A DNA stretch of 64,000 bases from Allomuricauda sp. M10 (lineage in GTDB: Bacteria > Bacteroidota > Bacteroidia > Flavobacteriales > Flavobacteriaceae), in NCBI RefSeq assembly GCF_020782875.1, contig NZ_JAJGBN010000001.1, forward strand, positions 248,001 to 312,000. The letters run 5' to 3'. Both the position numbers and the translations under genes were made by a program. The notes beneath the pieces are model-generated. The model worked only from the letters and a program-made list of their open reading frames with translations, was not told the DNA's origin and made no database searches. Of the stretch, positions 8,977 to 18,562 are shown piece after piece (position 1 is the stretch's first letter; each line of letters starts with the position of its first letter).

Positions 8977-9894
8977 ATGCAGCTTTCAGACAGATTCTAT
9001 AAAGAACGCAAGCTTGAACATTTGGTGGAGAACCAAACTTCATACACCTTGAACAATGCCGCTATGCACGTGTTCGAGACGCATCTTCAAGCGGAGCGTG
9101 TAATGCTGCAGTTTGACCAACCCGTATTGGCTTCCATGCTGATCGGTAAAAAGGTAATGCACCTTCGGGATAAGAAGGCTTTTGATTTTTTGCCAGGGGA
9201 ATCTTTGATATTGCCTCCCAAGGAAGTCATGTGTATCGATTTTCCTGAAGCGAACCATGACAATCCCACTCGCTGTTTGGCCATGGCCATTTCCGATGAA
9301 AAGATCAACAAGGTTATCCATTTGATGAACGAGTCAATGCCCAAGCATGATGGAACCGAATGGGCCTTGATGGATTACAACTACCATTTTACTAATGATG
9401 CCAGTATTTATGGTATCATCCAAAGATTATTATATCTCTTCACAGAAAACCATCCCTCCAAGGACTTTTTTGTTGACAATATGCTCCAGGAACTCATTAT
9501 TAGGATCCTTCAAGGGAACGAAAAGGAGCATTATATGGAAAATGCCTCCAAGTTAAGTTCCCACAACCGATTGGCCTATGTGATCGAATACATTGGGGCG
9601 CATTTGCATGAACCTATTTCCGTAAGTGATTTGAGCAAAAAAGCCTGTATGAGCGAGTCCCACTTTCATAAGACCTTCAAAGAAGAATTGGGGATTACAC
9701 CCATCGACTACATCAACAGCCAACGTATTAAGCTGGCCATCAAATTATTGAAGGATCCCACCCGAAAAATCAAGGAGATTTATTTGGAATGTGGTTTTGA
9801 AAACCGTTCGTATTTCAACAGGCTGTTCAAACGAAAAATTAATGTATCACCAGGAGAATACCAATCCAAATTTATGGACGATACGTTACATTGA
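8977..9894 (+). CDS. AraC family transcriptional regulator
   Basis: 305 aa. The N-terminal ~190 residues resemble the AraC-type regulator N-terminal sensing domain (VMLQFDQPVLASMLIGKKVMHL region). The C-terminal ~100 residues are a double helix-turn-helix AraC domain: ISVSDLSKKACMSESHFHKTF, ELGITPIDYINSQRIKLAIKLL and CGFENRSYFNRLFKRKINVSPGEY. It is divergent from the aldehyde dehydrogenase-DUF779 pair and most likely controls it (context inference). It ends 2 bases before the convergent cysS stop, with no terminator between. Confidence 0.92.
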   Translation: MQLSDRFYKERKLEHLVENQTSYTLNNAAMHVFETHLQAERVMLQFDQPVLASMLIGKKVMHLRDKKAFDFLPGESLILPPKEVMCIDFPEANHDNPTRCLAMAISDEKINKVIHLMNESMPKHDGTEWALMDYNYHFTNDASIYGIIQRLLYLFTENHPSKDFFVDNMLQELIIRILQGNEKEHYMENASKLSSHNRLAYVIEYIGAHLHEPISVSDLSKKACMSESHFHKTFKEELGITPIDYINSQRIKLAIKLLKDPTRKIKEIYLECGFENRSYFNRLFKRKINVSPGEYQSKFMDDTLH

Positions 9895-9896
9895 AT

Positions 9897-11378
9897 TTAA
9901 TTCAAGGTAAAGGTGGTGCCGTCTTTGCCGTCCTTCAATTGAATACCTAAGGCAACCAATTCATCTCGAATCTTATCCGAAGTAGCAAAATCTTTATTGG
10001 CGCGAGCTTGGTTCCTAATTTGGATCAAAAGGTCCATGACCCCGTTCAATGCATTGGAATCGTCCTGGGCCAAAGATTGATTTTCAACACCGAGCACTTC
10101 ATAAACAAAAGCCTTTAAGGTAGTTTCCAAAAGGGTTTTGTCACCTTCGGTGATGGTTTCTTGGTCTTCCTTGATCAGGTTGATGTGTTTTACGGCATCG
10201 AATAAATGTGCTATCAGAATCGGCGTGTTGAAGTCATCATTCATGGCATCGTAGCACTTTTGTTTCCAAGCCTCGACATCAAAATCCGAAGTAGCTCCTG
10301 TTTTAAGAGAATCAAGATTTCCAATAGCCTCCATTAAGCGGTTGTACCCTTTCTCCGAGGCTTGTAATGCGTCGTCACTCAAATCAAGAATACTGGTGTA
10401 GTGGGCCTGCATCATAAAAAAGCGGACCACCGCAGGGGAATAGATTTTACTCAAGATGGTATTTTCACCGCTAAAAATCTCTGACGGATAAATGTTGTTC
10501 CCTGTAGATTTGGACATTTTCTTGCCGTTCAAGGTCAGCATATTGGCATGCATCCAATATTTTACCGGTGATTTACCCGTGCTGGCTTCCGCTTGGGCAA
10601 TCTCGCATTCGTGATGCGGGAATTTCAAGTCCATTCCACCACCATGTATGTCAAACGTTTCACCTAAGTATTTGGTACTCATAGCAGTGCATTCCAAATG
10701 CCAACCTGGGAAACCATCGCCCCAAGGGGAAGGCCATCTCATGATATGTTGTGGCTCGGCTTTTTTCCAAAGGGCAAAATCCTGAGGATTTCTTTTTTCG
10801 TCCTGTGCGGTAAGTTCACGGGTGTTGGCGATCATGTCCTCCAACTTTCTGCCGCTCAACTTGCCATATTCATGGGCTTCGTTGAATTTGATCACATCAA
10901 AATAAACGGACCCATTGATCTCATAAGCATATCCTTTTTCCAGGATTTCCTTGATGATCTCTATTTGCTCAATGATATGACCCGTTGCCGTGGGCTCTAT
11001 ACTTGGGGGCAACAGGTTGAATTTTTGAAGCGTATTGTGAAAATCCACGGTATAGCGTTGCACTACTTCCATGGGTTCAATCTGCTCCAATTTTGCCTTT
11101 TTTGCAATTTTATCCTCCCCTTCATCGGCATCGTTCTCCAAATGCCCTGCATCGGTAATGTTCCTCACATAACGGACCTTGTAGCCCAAATGCTTGAAAT
11201 ACCTAAAGATCATATCAAAGGACATGAACGTGCGGCAATTGCCCAAATGTACATTGCTGTACACAGTGGGGCCACAAACGTACATGCCAATGTAGCCTTC
11301 GTTTATGGGTTCGAAAGTTTCTTTTTTTCCTGTAAGTGAATTATGGATGCGTAATGGTTGGTGTTTATAAAGTTGCAT
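9897..11378 (-). CDS. cysS: Cysteinyl-tRNA synthetase
   Basis: 493 aa class I synthetase charging tRNA-Cys. The N-terminus has MYVCGPTVY with zinc ligand Cys35 and the HIGH-type motif HLGN at 44-47. Further zinc ligands lie in HLECTAMS and HHECE. The KMSKS loop is in [10 protein letters not shown] near residue 288. The C-terminal helical domain ends with a short GTTFTLN tail. Start ATG at 11378. The only overlapping long reading frame, on the opposite strand, is a shadow. Confidence 0.97.
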   Translation of the reverse strand: MQLYKHQPLRIHNSLTGKKETFEPINEGYIGMYVCGPTVYSNVHLGNCRTFMSFDMIFRYFKHLGYKVRYVRNITDAGHLENDADEGEDKIAKKAKLEQIEPMEVVQRYTVDFHNTLQKFNLLPPSIEPTATGHIIEQIEIIKEILEKGYAYEINGSVYFDVIKFNEAHEYGKLSGRKLEDMIANTRELTAQDEKRNPQDFALWKKAEPQHIMRWPSPWGDGFPGWHLECTAMSTKYLGETFDIHGGGMDLKFPHHECEIAQAEASTGKSPVKYWMHANMLTLNGKKMSKSTGNNIYPSEIFSGENTILSKIYSPAVVRFFMMQAHYTSILDLSDDALQASEKGYNRLMEAIGNLDSLKTGATSDFDVEAWKQKCYDAMNDDFNTPILIAHLFDAVKHINLIKEDQETITEGDKTLLETTLKAFVYEVLGVENQSLAQDDSNALNGVMDLLIQIRNQARANKDFATSDKIRDELVALGIQLKDGKDGTTFTLN

Positions 11379-11392
11379 TTAAACGTTTCGGT

Positions 11393-12073
11393 TTAAAATT
11401 CGGTTTCTAGGTTGATGTAATCCAAAAATTCCCTGCGTACGGCTTCATCCTTAAATTTACCACCATATTCGGCGGTAACCGTACTACTTTCAATATCGCG
11501 GATACCTCTGGAATTTACACAAAGGTGTTTGGCATCGATAACACAGGCAACATCTTCCGTTCCCAAAACTTTCTGCATCTCCTTAACGATCTGAATGTTC
11601 AAACGTTCCTGAACCTGTGGTCGCTTGGCATAATAATCCACGATACGGTTCATTTTGGAAAGCCCTACCACGGTGCCGTTGGAGATGTAAGCGATATGTG
11701 CCCGACCCACAATGGGTAATAAGTGATGTTCGCAAGTGGAATAGAGCACAATGTTCTTTTCCACCAACATTTCACCGTATTTGTATTTGTTGTCAAAAGT
11801 GGACGATGTTGGTCTTCGGTCCGGATGGAGTCCCCCGAAAATTTCCTTCACGTACATTTTGGCTACCCTTTTTGGGGTGCCCTTCAAACTATCGTCATCA
11901 AGGTCAAGACCTAGCGTTAGCATAATTTCCCTAACACTTTTTTGGATGCGTTCTATTTTTTCCTCGTCGCTCAATACAAAAGCATCTTCGCGCATGGGGG
12001 TATCCGTTGAAGAGCCAACGTGGTCGTTGCCCCTTTCCTCATATTGTTCTTCCAAAGCCCGCTCTAGTTTCAT
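11393..12073 (-). CDS. folE: GTP cyclohydrolase I
   Basis: 226 aa from the ATG at 12073. It converts GTP to dihydroneopterin triphosphate, the first step of folate synthesis. Zinc and active-site residues are present: Cys114 and His117 in the STCEHHLLP motif, and His183/Cys185 in AKHLCVNSRG; EYGGKF closes the domain. A further 55 codons upstream stay open to 12238 but overlap the divergent gene and the promoter, and do not look like GCH-I, so they are excluded. folP, another folate gene, is near 31 kb, not linked. Confidence 0.95.
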   Translation of the reverse strand: MKLERALEEQYEERGNDHVGSSTDTPMREDAFVLSDEEKIERIQKSVREIMLTLGLDLDDDSLKGTPKRVAKMYVKEIFGGLHPDRRPTSSTFDNKYKYGEMLVEKNIVLYSTCEHHLLPIVGRAHIAYISNGTVVGLSKMNRIVDYYAKRPQVQERLNIQIVKEMQKVLGTEDVACVIDAKHLCVNSRGIRDIESSTVTAEYGGKFKDEAVRREFLDYINLETEF

Positions 12074-12092
12074 AGCTGTTTCTTCAAGAAAG

Positions 12093-12100
12093 CAAAGATA
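12093..12100 (-). promoter_or_regulatory. -7 element of folE
   Basis: TATCTTTG on the minus strand, a perfect TAnnTTTG, 20 bases upstream of the chosen folE ATG. No good TTG is at the right distance, so only the -7 box is claimed. It supports the shorter folE start. Confidence 0.55.
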
Positions 12101-12206
12101 TACATTAATGAATGATTTAACATCTGGTATCGGCCGTTTGACAACATAAATTATTGTTAACCTACATGCTGCAATACTTTTATAATGCCCAAACCTACAG
12201 TCTTTT

Positions 12207-14009
12207 ATGGTAAAGTCAGTCGTAAGGACCTTTTTCATCTTACTTGTTTGTCAATTTGCGCAATCCCAAGTTGCCCAAGATTGTTCAGATGCCATTCCTA
12301 TTTGTAACAATACACCGGTAAATGGTGGGACCAATGGTTATGGTATGGACGATTTTTATGGCGATGCTACCACAGGATGTTTGGAACAGACCGTTTCCGG
12401 GTCTATTGAATCCAATTCGGCATGGTACCGATTCAGGACGTCTGCGGCGGGCCAATTGGGGTTCAATATTGGGCACAATAACACCGAGGATTGGGACTTT
12501 GCCCTCTACAAGGCTTCGGATTGCAACACTTTGGGAGATCCCATCCGTTGTAATTTCTTCGATAATAGTGAAGGGGTCAGCTTTATAGGTGTTGGGGAAG
12601 ATCCCACCGGGAATGCTGATTCTGTGCATTTTGAAGATTGGCTTCAGGTGGAAGCAGGTGAGGACTATTATCTTTTCATCAATAACTTTAGCAATGTAAA
12701 CTCTGGTTTTTCCATTCAGTTTACGGGAAATATTTGGACAAGCAACCCATACGATGCGTTGGATTGTTCCATCGTGAGCAATTTGTTGGGCCCACCCGTG
12801 GCGGCCTGTGAAAATGAATCGGTATTCCTTGATGCCACAACTACAGGAGCCACAAACTATTCTTGGTACGTGAATCAAGGAAACGGATACCAACAGATTT
12901 CCGGCGCTACGGCGGCCAATTATCAAGTGACCAGTTCAGGTCAATACAGGGTTGTAGTGGTTACAGGTAGTGGAAACATTATCAGTGATGTGCAAGTTGG
13001 TTTTAATCCCGTTCCGGTTACAGGAAATATATCGGACGAGTCTTTTTGTCAAACCTCGGGAATCCTTTTCGATTTGGCATCCAAAGATAATGAAGCACTG
13101 GATGGCCAAAACCCTTCGGAATTCATGGTCAGTTATCACAGTACACAAACTGATGCCGTTTCAGGCATCAATCCTTTGCCAAGGCAATATTTAGTGAATC
13201 CAGGACAGGAAACCATTTATGTAAGGACCACCTCATTGGCCAACCCAAATTGTTTTGATGCTTCCGAAAATTTTGTGATGAACGCGGTGGAGACCCCGGA
13301 TCTGAACTTCAATGACCAAGCAGTTATTTGTGAGGCGGTGGGCATTATCTCCATTGGGGAAATGTACCCTGACCCAAATTACACCTATGCTTGGAGTACA
13401 GGAGAATCAACACCGAATATTACGGTCTCGCAAGAAGGAGAATATACGGTAACGGTTACCCATTCTTCAAACGGGACGGTTTGTGAAGCCAGTAAAACGG
13501 TAACGGTCTCCATATCTACAATGCCCGTAATCTCCAGTATCGATATTGAAGACATGAGTGCCAACAATACGGTTACCATCAATACAGATGCCCTTGGCGA
13601 ATATGAATTTCGCTTGGGTGATGGGGAATATCAGACCAGTAATGTTTTTGAAGGAGTTCCACCGGGTATCCATAAAGTCTATATGCGAGATTTGTACGGT
13701 TGTGGCGAAGTAGAGGATGAAATTGTAGTAGTGGGTTTCCTTGCCATTTTTTCGCCCAATGGCGATGTACTTAATGAAACCTGGCAGATTGAGGGCCTTT
13801 CTACCCTGAATTCGCCCATTGTCACCATTTATGACCGTTACGGAAAGCTCATCAAACAGATGAACGAATATGATCCAGGGTGGGATGGTAATTTTAATGG
13901 AAAACCATTGCCCTCCACGGATTATTGGTTCAAATTGTCCTATATCGGAGCGGATGGAAACCGAACCTATGCCAAATATCTCCAAAGTCATTTTTCCTTG
14001 AGAAGATAA
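12207..14009 (+). CDS. T9SS type B sorting-domain surface/gliding-associated protein
   Basis: 600 aa secreted protein. A signal peptide (FFILLVCQFAQSQ) is followed by a mature start QDCSDAIPICNNTPVNGG, the CHU-type N-terminal module, with PKD/Ig-like stretches in the middle (for example FLDATTTGATNYSWYVNQG and YTYAWSTGE). The last ~85 residues are a gliding-motility-associated C-terminal domain: FSPNGDVLNETWQIEGL, IYDRYGKLIKQM and GWDGNFNGKPLPSTDYWF. That signal directs type IX secretion to the cell surface. A second, similar gene follows 112 bases later. Ligand or role unknown. Confidence 0.9.
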   Translation: MVKSVVRTFFILLVCQFAQSQVAQDCSDAIPICNNTPVNGGTNGYGMDDFYGDATTGCLEQTVSGSIESNSAWYRFRTSAAGQLGFNIGHNNTEDWDFALYKASDCNTLGDPIRCNFFDNSEGVSFIGVGEDPTGNADSVHFEDWLQVEAGEDYYLFINNFSNVNSGFSIQFTGNIWTSNPYDALDCSIVSNLLGPPVAACENESVFLDATTTGATNYSWYVNQGNGYQQISGATAANYQVTSSGQYRVVVVTGSGNIISDVQVGFNPVPVTGNISDESFCQTSGILFDLASKDNEALDGQNPSEFMVSYHSTQTDAVSGINPLPRQYLVNPGQETIYVRTTSLANPNCFDASENFVMNAVETPDLNFNDQAVICEAVGIISIGEMYPDPNYTYAWSTGESTPNITVSQEGEYTVTVTHSSNGTVCEASKTVTVSISTMPVISSIDIEDMSANNTVTINTDALGEYEFRLGDGEYQTSNVFEGVPPGIHKVYMRDLYGCGEVEDEIVVVGFLAIFSPNGDVLNETWQIEGLSTLNSPIVTIYDRYGKLIKQMNEYDPGWDGNFNGKPLPSTDYWFKLSYIGADGNRTYAKYLQSHFSLRR

Positions 14010-14121
14010 GTCGGGTGCATTTCATCGATTAAGTGTATAATTTTTTCGACAAAGCATACTAAATGCATCACTTGTAGAGTTATAGAGGGTAATGTAGGAA
14101 CCTTTTTAGCCCCAAAATTCT

Positions 14122-15579
14122 ATGAGAGCCCTATTTAGCGCTATCTGTGTTTTCTTTTTGACCTTCATTACAGCGAGCGCGCAGAACTCCCCGGATTGTA
14201 GAACGGCCATTCCTGTTTGTGCGGATGCACCCATTATGGGCGTTACCGATGGTAGCGGCGACATTGATGATTTTGATCCCGAAGTGATCACTCAAACCGG
14301 ATGTTTGGAAAAAGGAAGTGTAAGTTCGGCCAACATCGAAAACAATACAGGTTGGTTTGTGTTCAGGGCAGGTACCGATGGTCAAATCGGATTTGACATT
14401 GAGGCGCTTCCGGTTACTGCCGGGGCTCCCATTACCGCTGAATGGGATTTTGCACTCTATGGTCCCTTTGATCAAACTGCCGGACAAAATTTTTGTACCA
14501 TTATTGGCGATGGGACCTCCCAACCCATACGATGTAACTACGAATACAACGATACAGGTTTTACCGGAATCGGGGTGAATCCGGTTGATGGTAGGGAAGG
14601 TGCACCTTTTGTAAAAAGCAGCCAGAACACCTATGATGAATGGCTGGACGTGACCGCTGGCGAAATCTACTACCTCTACATCAACAATTACAACACCAAC
14701 TTTGACGAAGAACCGGAGTCTTTCATTTTAACGTTCACGGGTACCTCAGTGGATGAAGACCAGAATACGGCTTTGGATTGTACCCTTCGCGATGAATTTT
14801 TAGGATTGGACATTGTAGCCTGTGAAGGCGATCCAGATATTACCTTATCCGCTTTGAACTCACCCGCTGGTTCGGACATCGCTTCAGTGGAATGGACCGT
14901 GGATTATGACGATGATGGAACCATTGATGCCACTTTGGTTGGATCGGGTCCTTTTGGAGCGGAACTTGTGGTGAGTAGCCCAAATTCAGGGCGGTATTTT
15001 GCAGAAATTACAACGGCTTCCGGAACCCCACCCACAGTAGTAGATCAAGGAGGTATTTTGATAACCTTTTACGGTATTCCGAGTCTTACGGTAAATGTGC
15101 TGGACGATTTTGTGAACAGTGATCAGACCGATCCCTATAATGTGGAGTTTATTCCAGATGGGGATGGGGATTACGAGTATGCCATTAATGGTGGTGAATT
15201 TCAGGACGACCCTATTTTTTATGATGTGCCACCTGGTATGAATACCGTAATCATCAACGATAAAAATGGATGTGGGACTTCCGAGCCTATACCGTTCTTG
15301 ATTGTGGGGTATCCTAAATTCTTTACGCCCAATGGCGATGGGGTACACGATAATTGGAATGTGTTTGGCGTGGAGCAATTGGTCAATCCCGTAGTCTTTA
15401 TTTTTGATCGTTACGGAAAACTGTTGAAACAAATCGACCTTAATTTTGGATGGGACGGTACCTTCAACGGCAGGGATATGCCTTCTTCCGATTATTGGTT
15501 CCGTTTGGATTACGACCGCGATGACGAAGGAGTTCTTGTGGCCACCCAAGTACGTAGGCACTTCTCCTTGGTGCGATAA
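14122..15579 (+). CDS. T9SS type B sorting-domain surface protein (tandem paralog)
   Basis: 485 aa, paralogous to the gene before it. Signal peptide to about residue 21 (FLTFITASAQ), then NSPDCRTAIPVCADAPIMGVTDG as in the neighbour, and a shared block on low-copy ligand-like loops (CNYEYNDTGFTGIGVNP; compare CNFFDNSEGVSFIGVGEDP). One Ig-like repeat fewer than the paralog. The C-terminal type B domain is clear: FFTPNGDGVHDNWNVFGV, IFDRYGKLLKQID and GWDGTFNGRDMPSSDYWF. Exported by the type IX system; function unknown. A bidirectional terminator follows directly. Confidence 0.9.
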   Translation: MRALFSAICVFFLTFITASAQNSPDCRTAIPVCADAPIMGVTDGSGDIDDFDPEVITQTGCLEKGSVSSANIENNTGWFVFRAGTDGQIGFDIEALPVTAGAPITAEWDFALYGPFDQTAGQNFCTIIGDGTSQPIRCNYEYNDTGFTGIGVNPVDGREGAPFVKSSQNTYDEWLDVTAGEIYYLYINNYNTNFDEEPESFILTFTGTSVDEDQNTALDCTLRDEFLGLDIVACEGDPDITLSALNSPAGSDIASVEWTVDYDDDGTIDATLVGSGPFGAELVVSSPNSGRYFAEITTASGTPPTVVDQGGILITFYGIPSLTVNVLDDFVNSDQTDPYNVEFIPDGDGDYEYAINGGEFQDDPIFYDVPPGMNTVIINDKNGCGTSEPIPFLIVGYPKFFTPNGDGVHDNWNVFGVEQLVNPVVFIFDRYGKLLKQIDLNFGWDGTFNGRDMPSSDYWFRLDYDRDDEGVLVATQVRRHFSLVR

Positions 15580-15582
15580 AAA

Positions 15583-15612
15583 AAGGCTGGAATTTCTTCC
15601 AGCCTTCTGTTT
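15583..15612. terminator. Bidirectional terminator between convergent surface genes
   Basis: Ten-base arms AAGGCTGGAA (15583-15592) and TTCCAGCCTT (15597-15606) with a 4-base loop, preceded by an A run and followed by a T-rich run, so it can serve both the T9SS gene and the leftward porin gene. Confidence 0.88.
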
Positions 15613-15627
15613 TTTCAATTTGATATT

Positions 15628-17127
15628 TTAGAATTTCACGCTGTAGCCTAGTGAAATATTGGTGTTGATTTGGTTCACTAACGCGGCATTGTCAATTCCT
15701 GCATCAAAGAAATAGGAATTTACATCCTGTTCGGTTCTGCTAAAGGCCAAGTCCAATCTGCTTCCACCAAAATTATAACCGATTCCGGCGGAAAATCCGG
15801 TAAGGTCGCCCACTAGATCCCCATTCTCATAAGGACTGCTCTCAAATCGGTAGCCGGCACGTAAACTAACTTCTTCAATTCGGTACTCACCACCCACACG
15901 GTAGGAGTTTACGGCCCCAAGTGCGTTTGCAATAAATGCGTTTTCAGAGGAAAAATTAGGATCGGAAGTTGGTCTAAGCTCGGCTTTGGACATGTCTTGA
16001 TAGCTGTAATCAAAACTCAACAGCCCATCCTGACCAAATACCATGGCAAGACTTCCCGTAAATTTCTCAGGAGTTTTGATGCGGTATTCATCGTACAGGT
16101 TCACTATGTTGAAGTTGATGTAGTCGATGTCGGAAACCGCCAAGGAGGAATTGACTCGTTGTGAGGTATCATCCGTTAAAGTGTACCAAGTGGGGGACTG
16201 ATAGCTACCACCAACGCGAATGCTCTCGTTCAATTTGGCAATGGCACCCAATCCGAACGAAAATCCATATCCTTCGGTATGTAATAAATTGTCAAAACTG
16301 GTGAATTGTATCGGGGAAGACTGATCATACCCGTCCTCATCCAAATAGGTGAAACGGTCGTACATGATGTTGTGGAAGTTCAGGTTGGCGCCGATGTATA
16401 GGTTCTCCTGATACTGACCAGCAAAGTTTAAGGTGAATTTACTGTTGTAGCCACTGGTATTTTGCAGGTATTGTTGGTTCACACTTCCATATTCCGCGTT
16501 GGAAAAATAGGAGGTGTTGGCATCGTCATCCGCGGTAGGTTCAATGATCCCTGCCTGAAAGCCCAAAAAGGCCTGTTGGGCAGCATATCCAAGGCTGGAA
16601 CCAATATCCAAGTAGGCTTCCTCAATATACTCACCTTGCTGAACACGTAGGGGTCCCAAAGCTTGTCCTTGCGCAAAGTTTAAAAAGTAATTATCGATAC
16701 CGACTTGTGTATTGCCCCTAGCATAGAATTCGTTGTCAAAATTCTGCACCATATCATAATTAAAGGCCAGGGCAATTTTTTTCCACGGACTGTTGTTGGA
16801 TTTGAAGACGAAAACACCGCCCACTTGGTTCAATTCTAAGGAATTGTCGGTATTGTTGCTGATGCTATTGCCGAAGGTGGCATCGTTGTTCCTATGGTAA
16901 TTCGAGCCGGTGACCCCTATTTCGCTAAAGTTGAAGACTGCTGACCCAGCCGGGTTTACGTTAAGGGCCGAAAAATCACCGCCCAAGGCTCCAAATGCGC
17001 CACCCATGGCTTGAAACCTAGCGGTTCCCAAGGTATTTTCGGTGCTGTAGCGCAACACGTCATCAATGGTTTGGGCACTTGCAAAGGTGCATGCCAATAC
17101 CATTATGAAAGTTGAGATTCTTTTCAT
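15628..17127 (-). CDS. OmpP1/FadL/TodX family outer-membrane protein
   Basis: 499 aa. Signal peptide ending FASAQ at about residue 19. The mature start (LRYSTENTLGTARFQAMGGAFGALGGDFSALNVNPAG) carries the G-GGDFSAL-NPAG motif of FadL-type channels that let hydrophobic compounds cross the outer membrane. The rest alternates short strands ending in aromatic residues, and the last residues, ISLGYSVKF, make a typical barrel C-terminus ending in Phe. Downstream of the low-complexity lipoprotein on the same strand, 36 bases apart, possibly co-transcribed. Substrate unknown. Confidence 0.88.
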   Translation of the reverse strand: MKRISTFIMVLACTFASAQTIDDVLRYSTENTLGTARFQAMGGAFGALGGDFSALNVNPAGSAVFNFSEIGVTGSNYHRNNDATFGNSISNNTDNSLELNQVGGVFVFKSNNSPWKKIALAFNYDMVQNFDNEFYARGNTQVGIDNYFLNFAQGQALGPLRVQQGEYIEEAYLDIGSSLGYAAQQAFLGFQAGIIEPTADDDANTSYFSNAEYGSVNQQYLQNTSGYNSKFTLNFAGQYQENLYIGANLNFHNIMYDRFTYLDEDGYDQSSPIQFTSFDNLLHTEGYGFSFGLGAIAKLNESIRVGGSYQSPTWYTLTDDTSQRVNSSLAVSDIDYINFNIVNLYDEYRIKTPEKFTGSLAMVFGQDGLLSFDYSYQDMSKAELRPTSDPNFSSENAFIANALGAVNSYRVGGEYRIEEVSLRAGYRFESSPYENGDLVGDLTGFSAGIGYNFGGSRLDLAFSRTEQDVNSYFFDAGIDNAALVNQINTNISLGYSVKF

Positions 17128-17163
17128 TTCTTATGATTTAGATATTGAGAGTGTTAGTAGGAT

Positions 17164-18468
17164 TTATGGTCTGCCTCCCCTGCTACCGGATGATCTGGAA
17201 GCTCCTCCAGAAGATCTACTTACGCCGCCTGAACTTCTTGAACTACTTCCGCCCGAGCTTCTATAGCTACCTGAACTTCTGGAAGAATTTCCTCCGCTGC
17301 TTCTGTACGTTCCAGAACTTCTTGGAACACTGGAAGATCGGTTATAGTTACTAGATCTTGGTGCCGCACTGCCAGAGGACTGGTAACTTCTGGTGCTTCT
17401 ACCCGAATTATAATTGGGAGATGAATAGCTTCTGGTTGCAGAACTGCTCCTGTTGTAGGTGCCACTGCTTCTTGTGGTTGGCGTGGTACCATAAGAACGG
17501 TAGGTTCTACTACTACCATTGTAACTTGGATTGCTACGAGTAGTTCTATTTGTTCTGTAAGCTTGGTTCCTAGCCATGGCATCGGCACTACTGTATCTAC
17601 GAACTGTTGAGTTGCCATTGTAGCTTCTGGAACTTCTATTGGCCATGTTATTATTGCTACGTGCCACAGAATTATTGGAGCGACCACTATTAGTTCTATA
17701 AGCGGCTGTAGTTCGGTTGCTTCTGGAAGCTAAACCTGTGCTGTAATTGCTGGTGTAACCCCTTCTTCCGGACATGTAGGCATAATTTCTGCCATAGTAC
17801 CTATTGTTGTAGTAAGGTCTGTTCCAATAACCGTAGTAACCGCCATATCCATAATAACCGCCCCAGCCGTAATAGCCAGCATATCCCCAACCGTAATTAG
17901 GATAACCCCAACCATAGTATCCGGCCCATCCCCAACGGTTGTATCGCCATGGGTTGTACCATCCCCAAGAATAGTATGGGTTGTACCAACCGTAAGACCA
18001 GTTATAATAGGGATATCCCCAACCAAAATTACCAGCCCATCCCCAGCTATTGTCATATACATTGATACTTACACTGGAAGGGTTGTCGCCCCATCCAGGA
18101 TTGCCATTATAGGTATTGAACTCGTCGTCATAGGCAAAATAATCGTCTTCATTGCCCAAGGGAATGGAGTCGGTGGCCATTCTACTTGAATAGCTATCCA
18201 CATCGGTAAAAATCTCGCTGTCCAAAATTTCACCGTATTGGTCAGCCTTTTCTCCGAAGTAATCTCCATACATATTGCTCTCTTGCCGTTCGTAGCGAAC
18301 CGCTTCTGGATTTCTTTTCTCTACTTGAACAACTCTGTTGCCGCTAGAGTAAATGCCATCGTCATAATAAGAAGACTGTTGGTACGTACCACATGAAGCC
18401 AGCAAAAGTGTGGCAACAACGGGTGTGGCAAAAAATTTGATTTTGCTGTGGGGTAAAGACTTTAACAT
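17164..18468 (-). CDS. Low-complexity lipoprotein (Trp/Tyr/Gly and Ser/Arg/Gly rich)
   Basis: 434 aa from the ATG at 18468 (an upstream ATG at 18492 would add 8 residues; the shorter n-region is more signal-like). Lipobox LLLASC near residues 22-26. A short acidic segment (about 70-125) is followed by a Gly/Trp/Tyr-rich stretch with repeated YGWG/YYGWG units (about 130-220) and then a Ser/Arg/Gly/Tyr-rich tail with repeated RSSG-type units to the end. No known fold is recognised. The composition suggests a disordered, surface-exposed or self-associating protein. Encoded upstream of the FadL-like porin. Repeated short codon blocks make local expansion or contraction likely. Confidence 0.75.
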   Translation of the reverse strand: MLKSLPHSKIKFFATPVVATLLLASCGTYQQSSYYDDGIYSSGNRVVQVEKRNPEAVRYERQESNMYGDYFGEKADQYGEILDSEIFTDVDSYSSRMATDSIPLGNEDDYFAYDDEFNTYNGNPGWGDNPSSVSINVYDNSWGWAGNFGWGYPYYNWSYGWYNPYYSWGWYNPWRYNRWGWAGYYGWGYPNYGWGYAGYYGWGGYYGYGGYYGYWNRPYYNNRYYGRNYAYMSGRRGYTSNYSTGLASRSNRTTAAYRTNSGRSNNSVARSNNNMANRSSRSYNGNSTVRRYSSADAMARNQAYRTNRTTRSNPSYNGSSRTYRSYGTTPTTRSSGTYNRSSSATRSYSSPNYNSGRSTRSYQSSGSAAPRSSNYNRSSSVPRSSGTYRSSGGNSSRSSGSYRSSGGSSSRSSGGVSRSSGGASRSSGSRGGRP

Positions 18469-18562
18469 GGCGCAATTTTTATTGTTGAACATACTAAAAA
18501 TAATTAGTTTTACCGAATTATTCTATTAAAGAAAACACAAGTTTTGTGCCAAACTAGAGCAG

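Noticed and set aside
10698-11339. 213-codon frame antisense to cysS
   Set aside because: Opposite to conserved cysS sequence and without any recognisable motif, start signal or promoter.
12074-12238. N-terminal extension of folE by 55 codons
   Set aside because: It covers the divergent promoter and the 5' end of the T9SS gene, has no similarity to GTP cyclohydrolase, and a good -7 box precedes the shorter start.
17230-18060. CRISPR-like or satellite repeats
   Set aside because: The short repeats are codon repeats of a low-complexity protein, not evenly spaced direct repeats with unique spacers.
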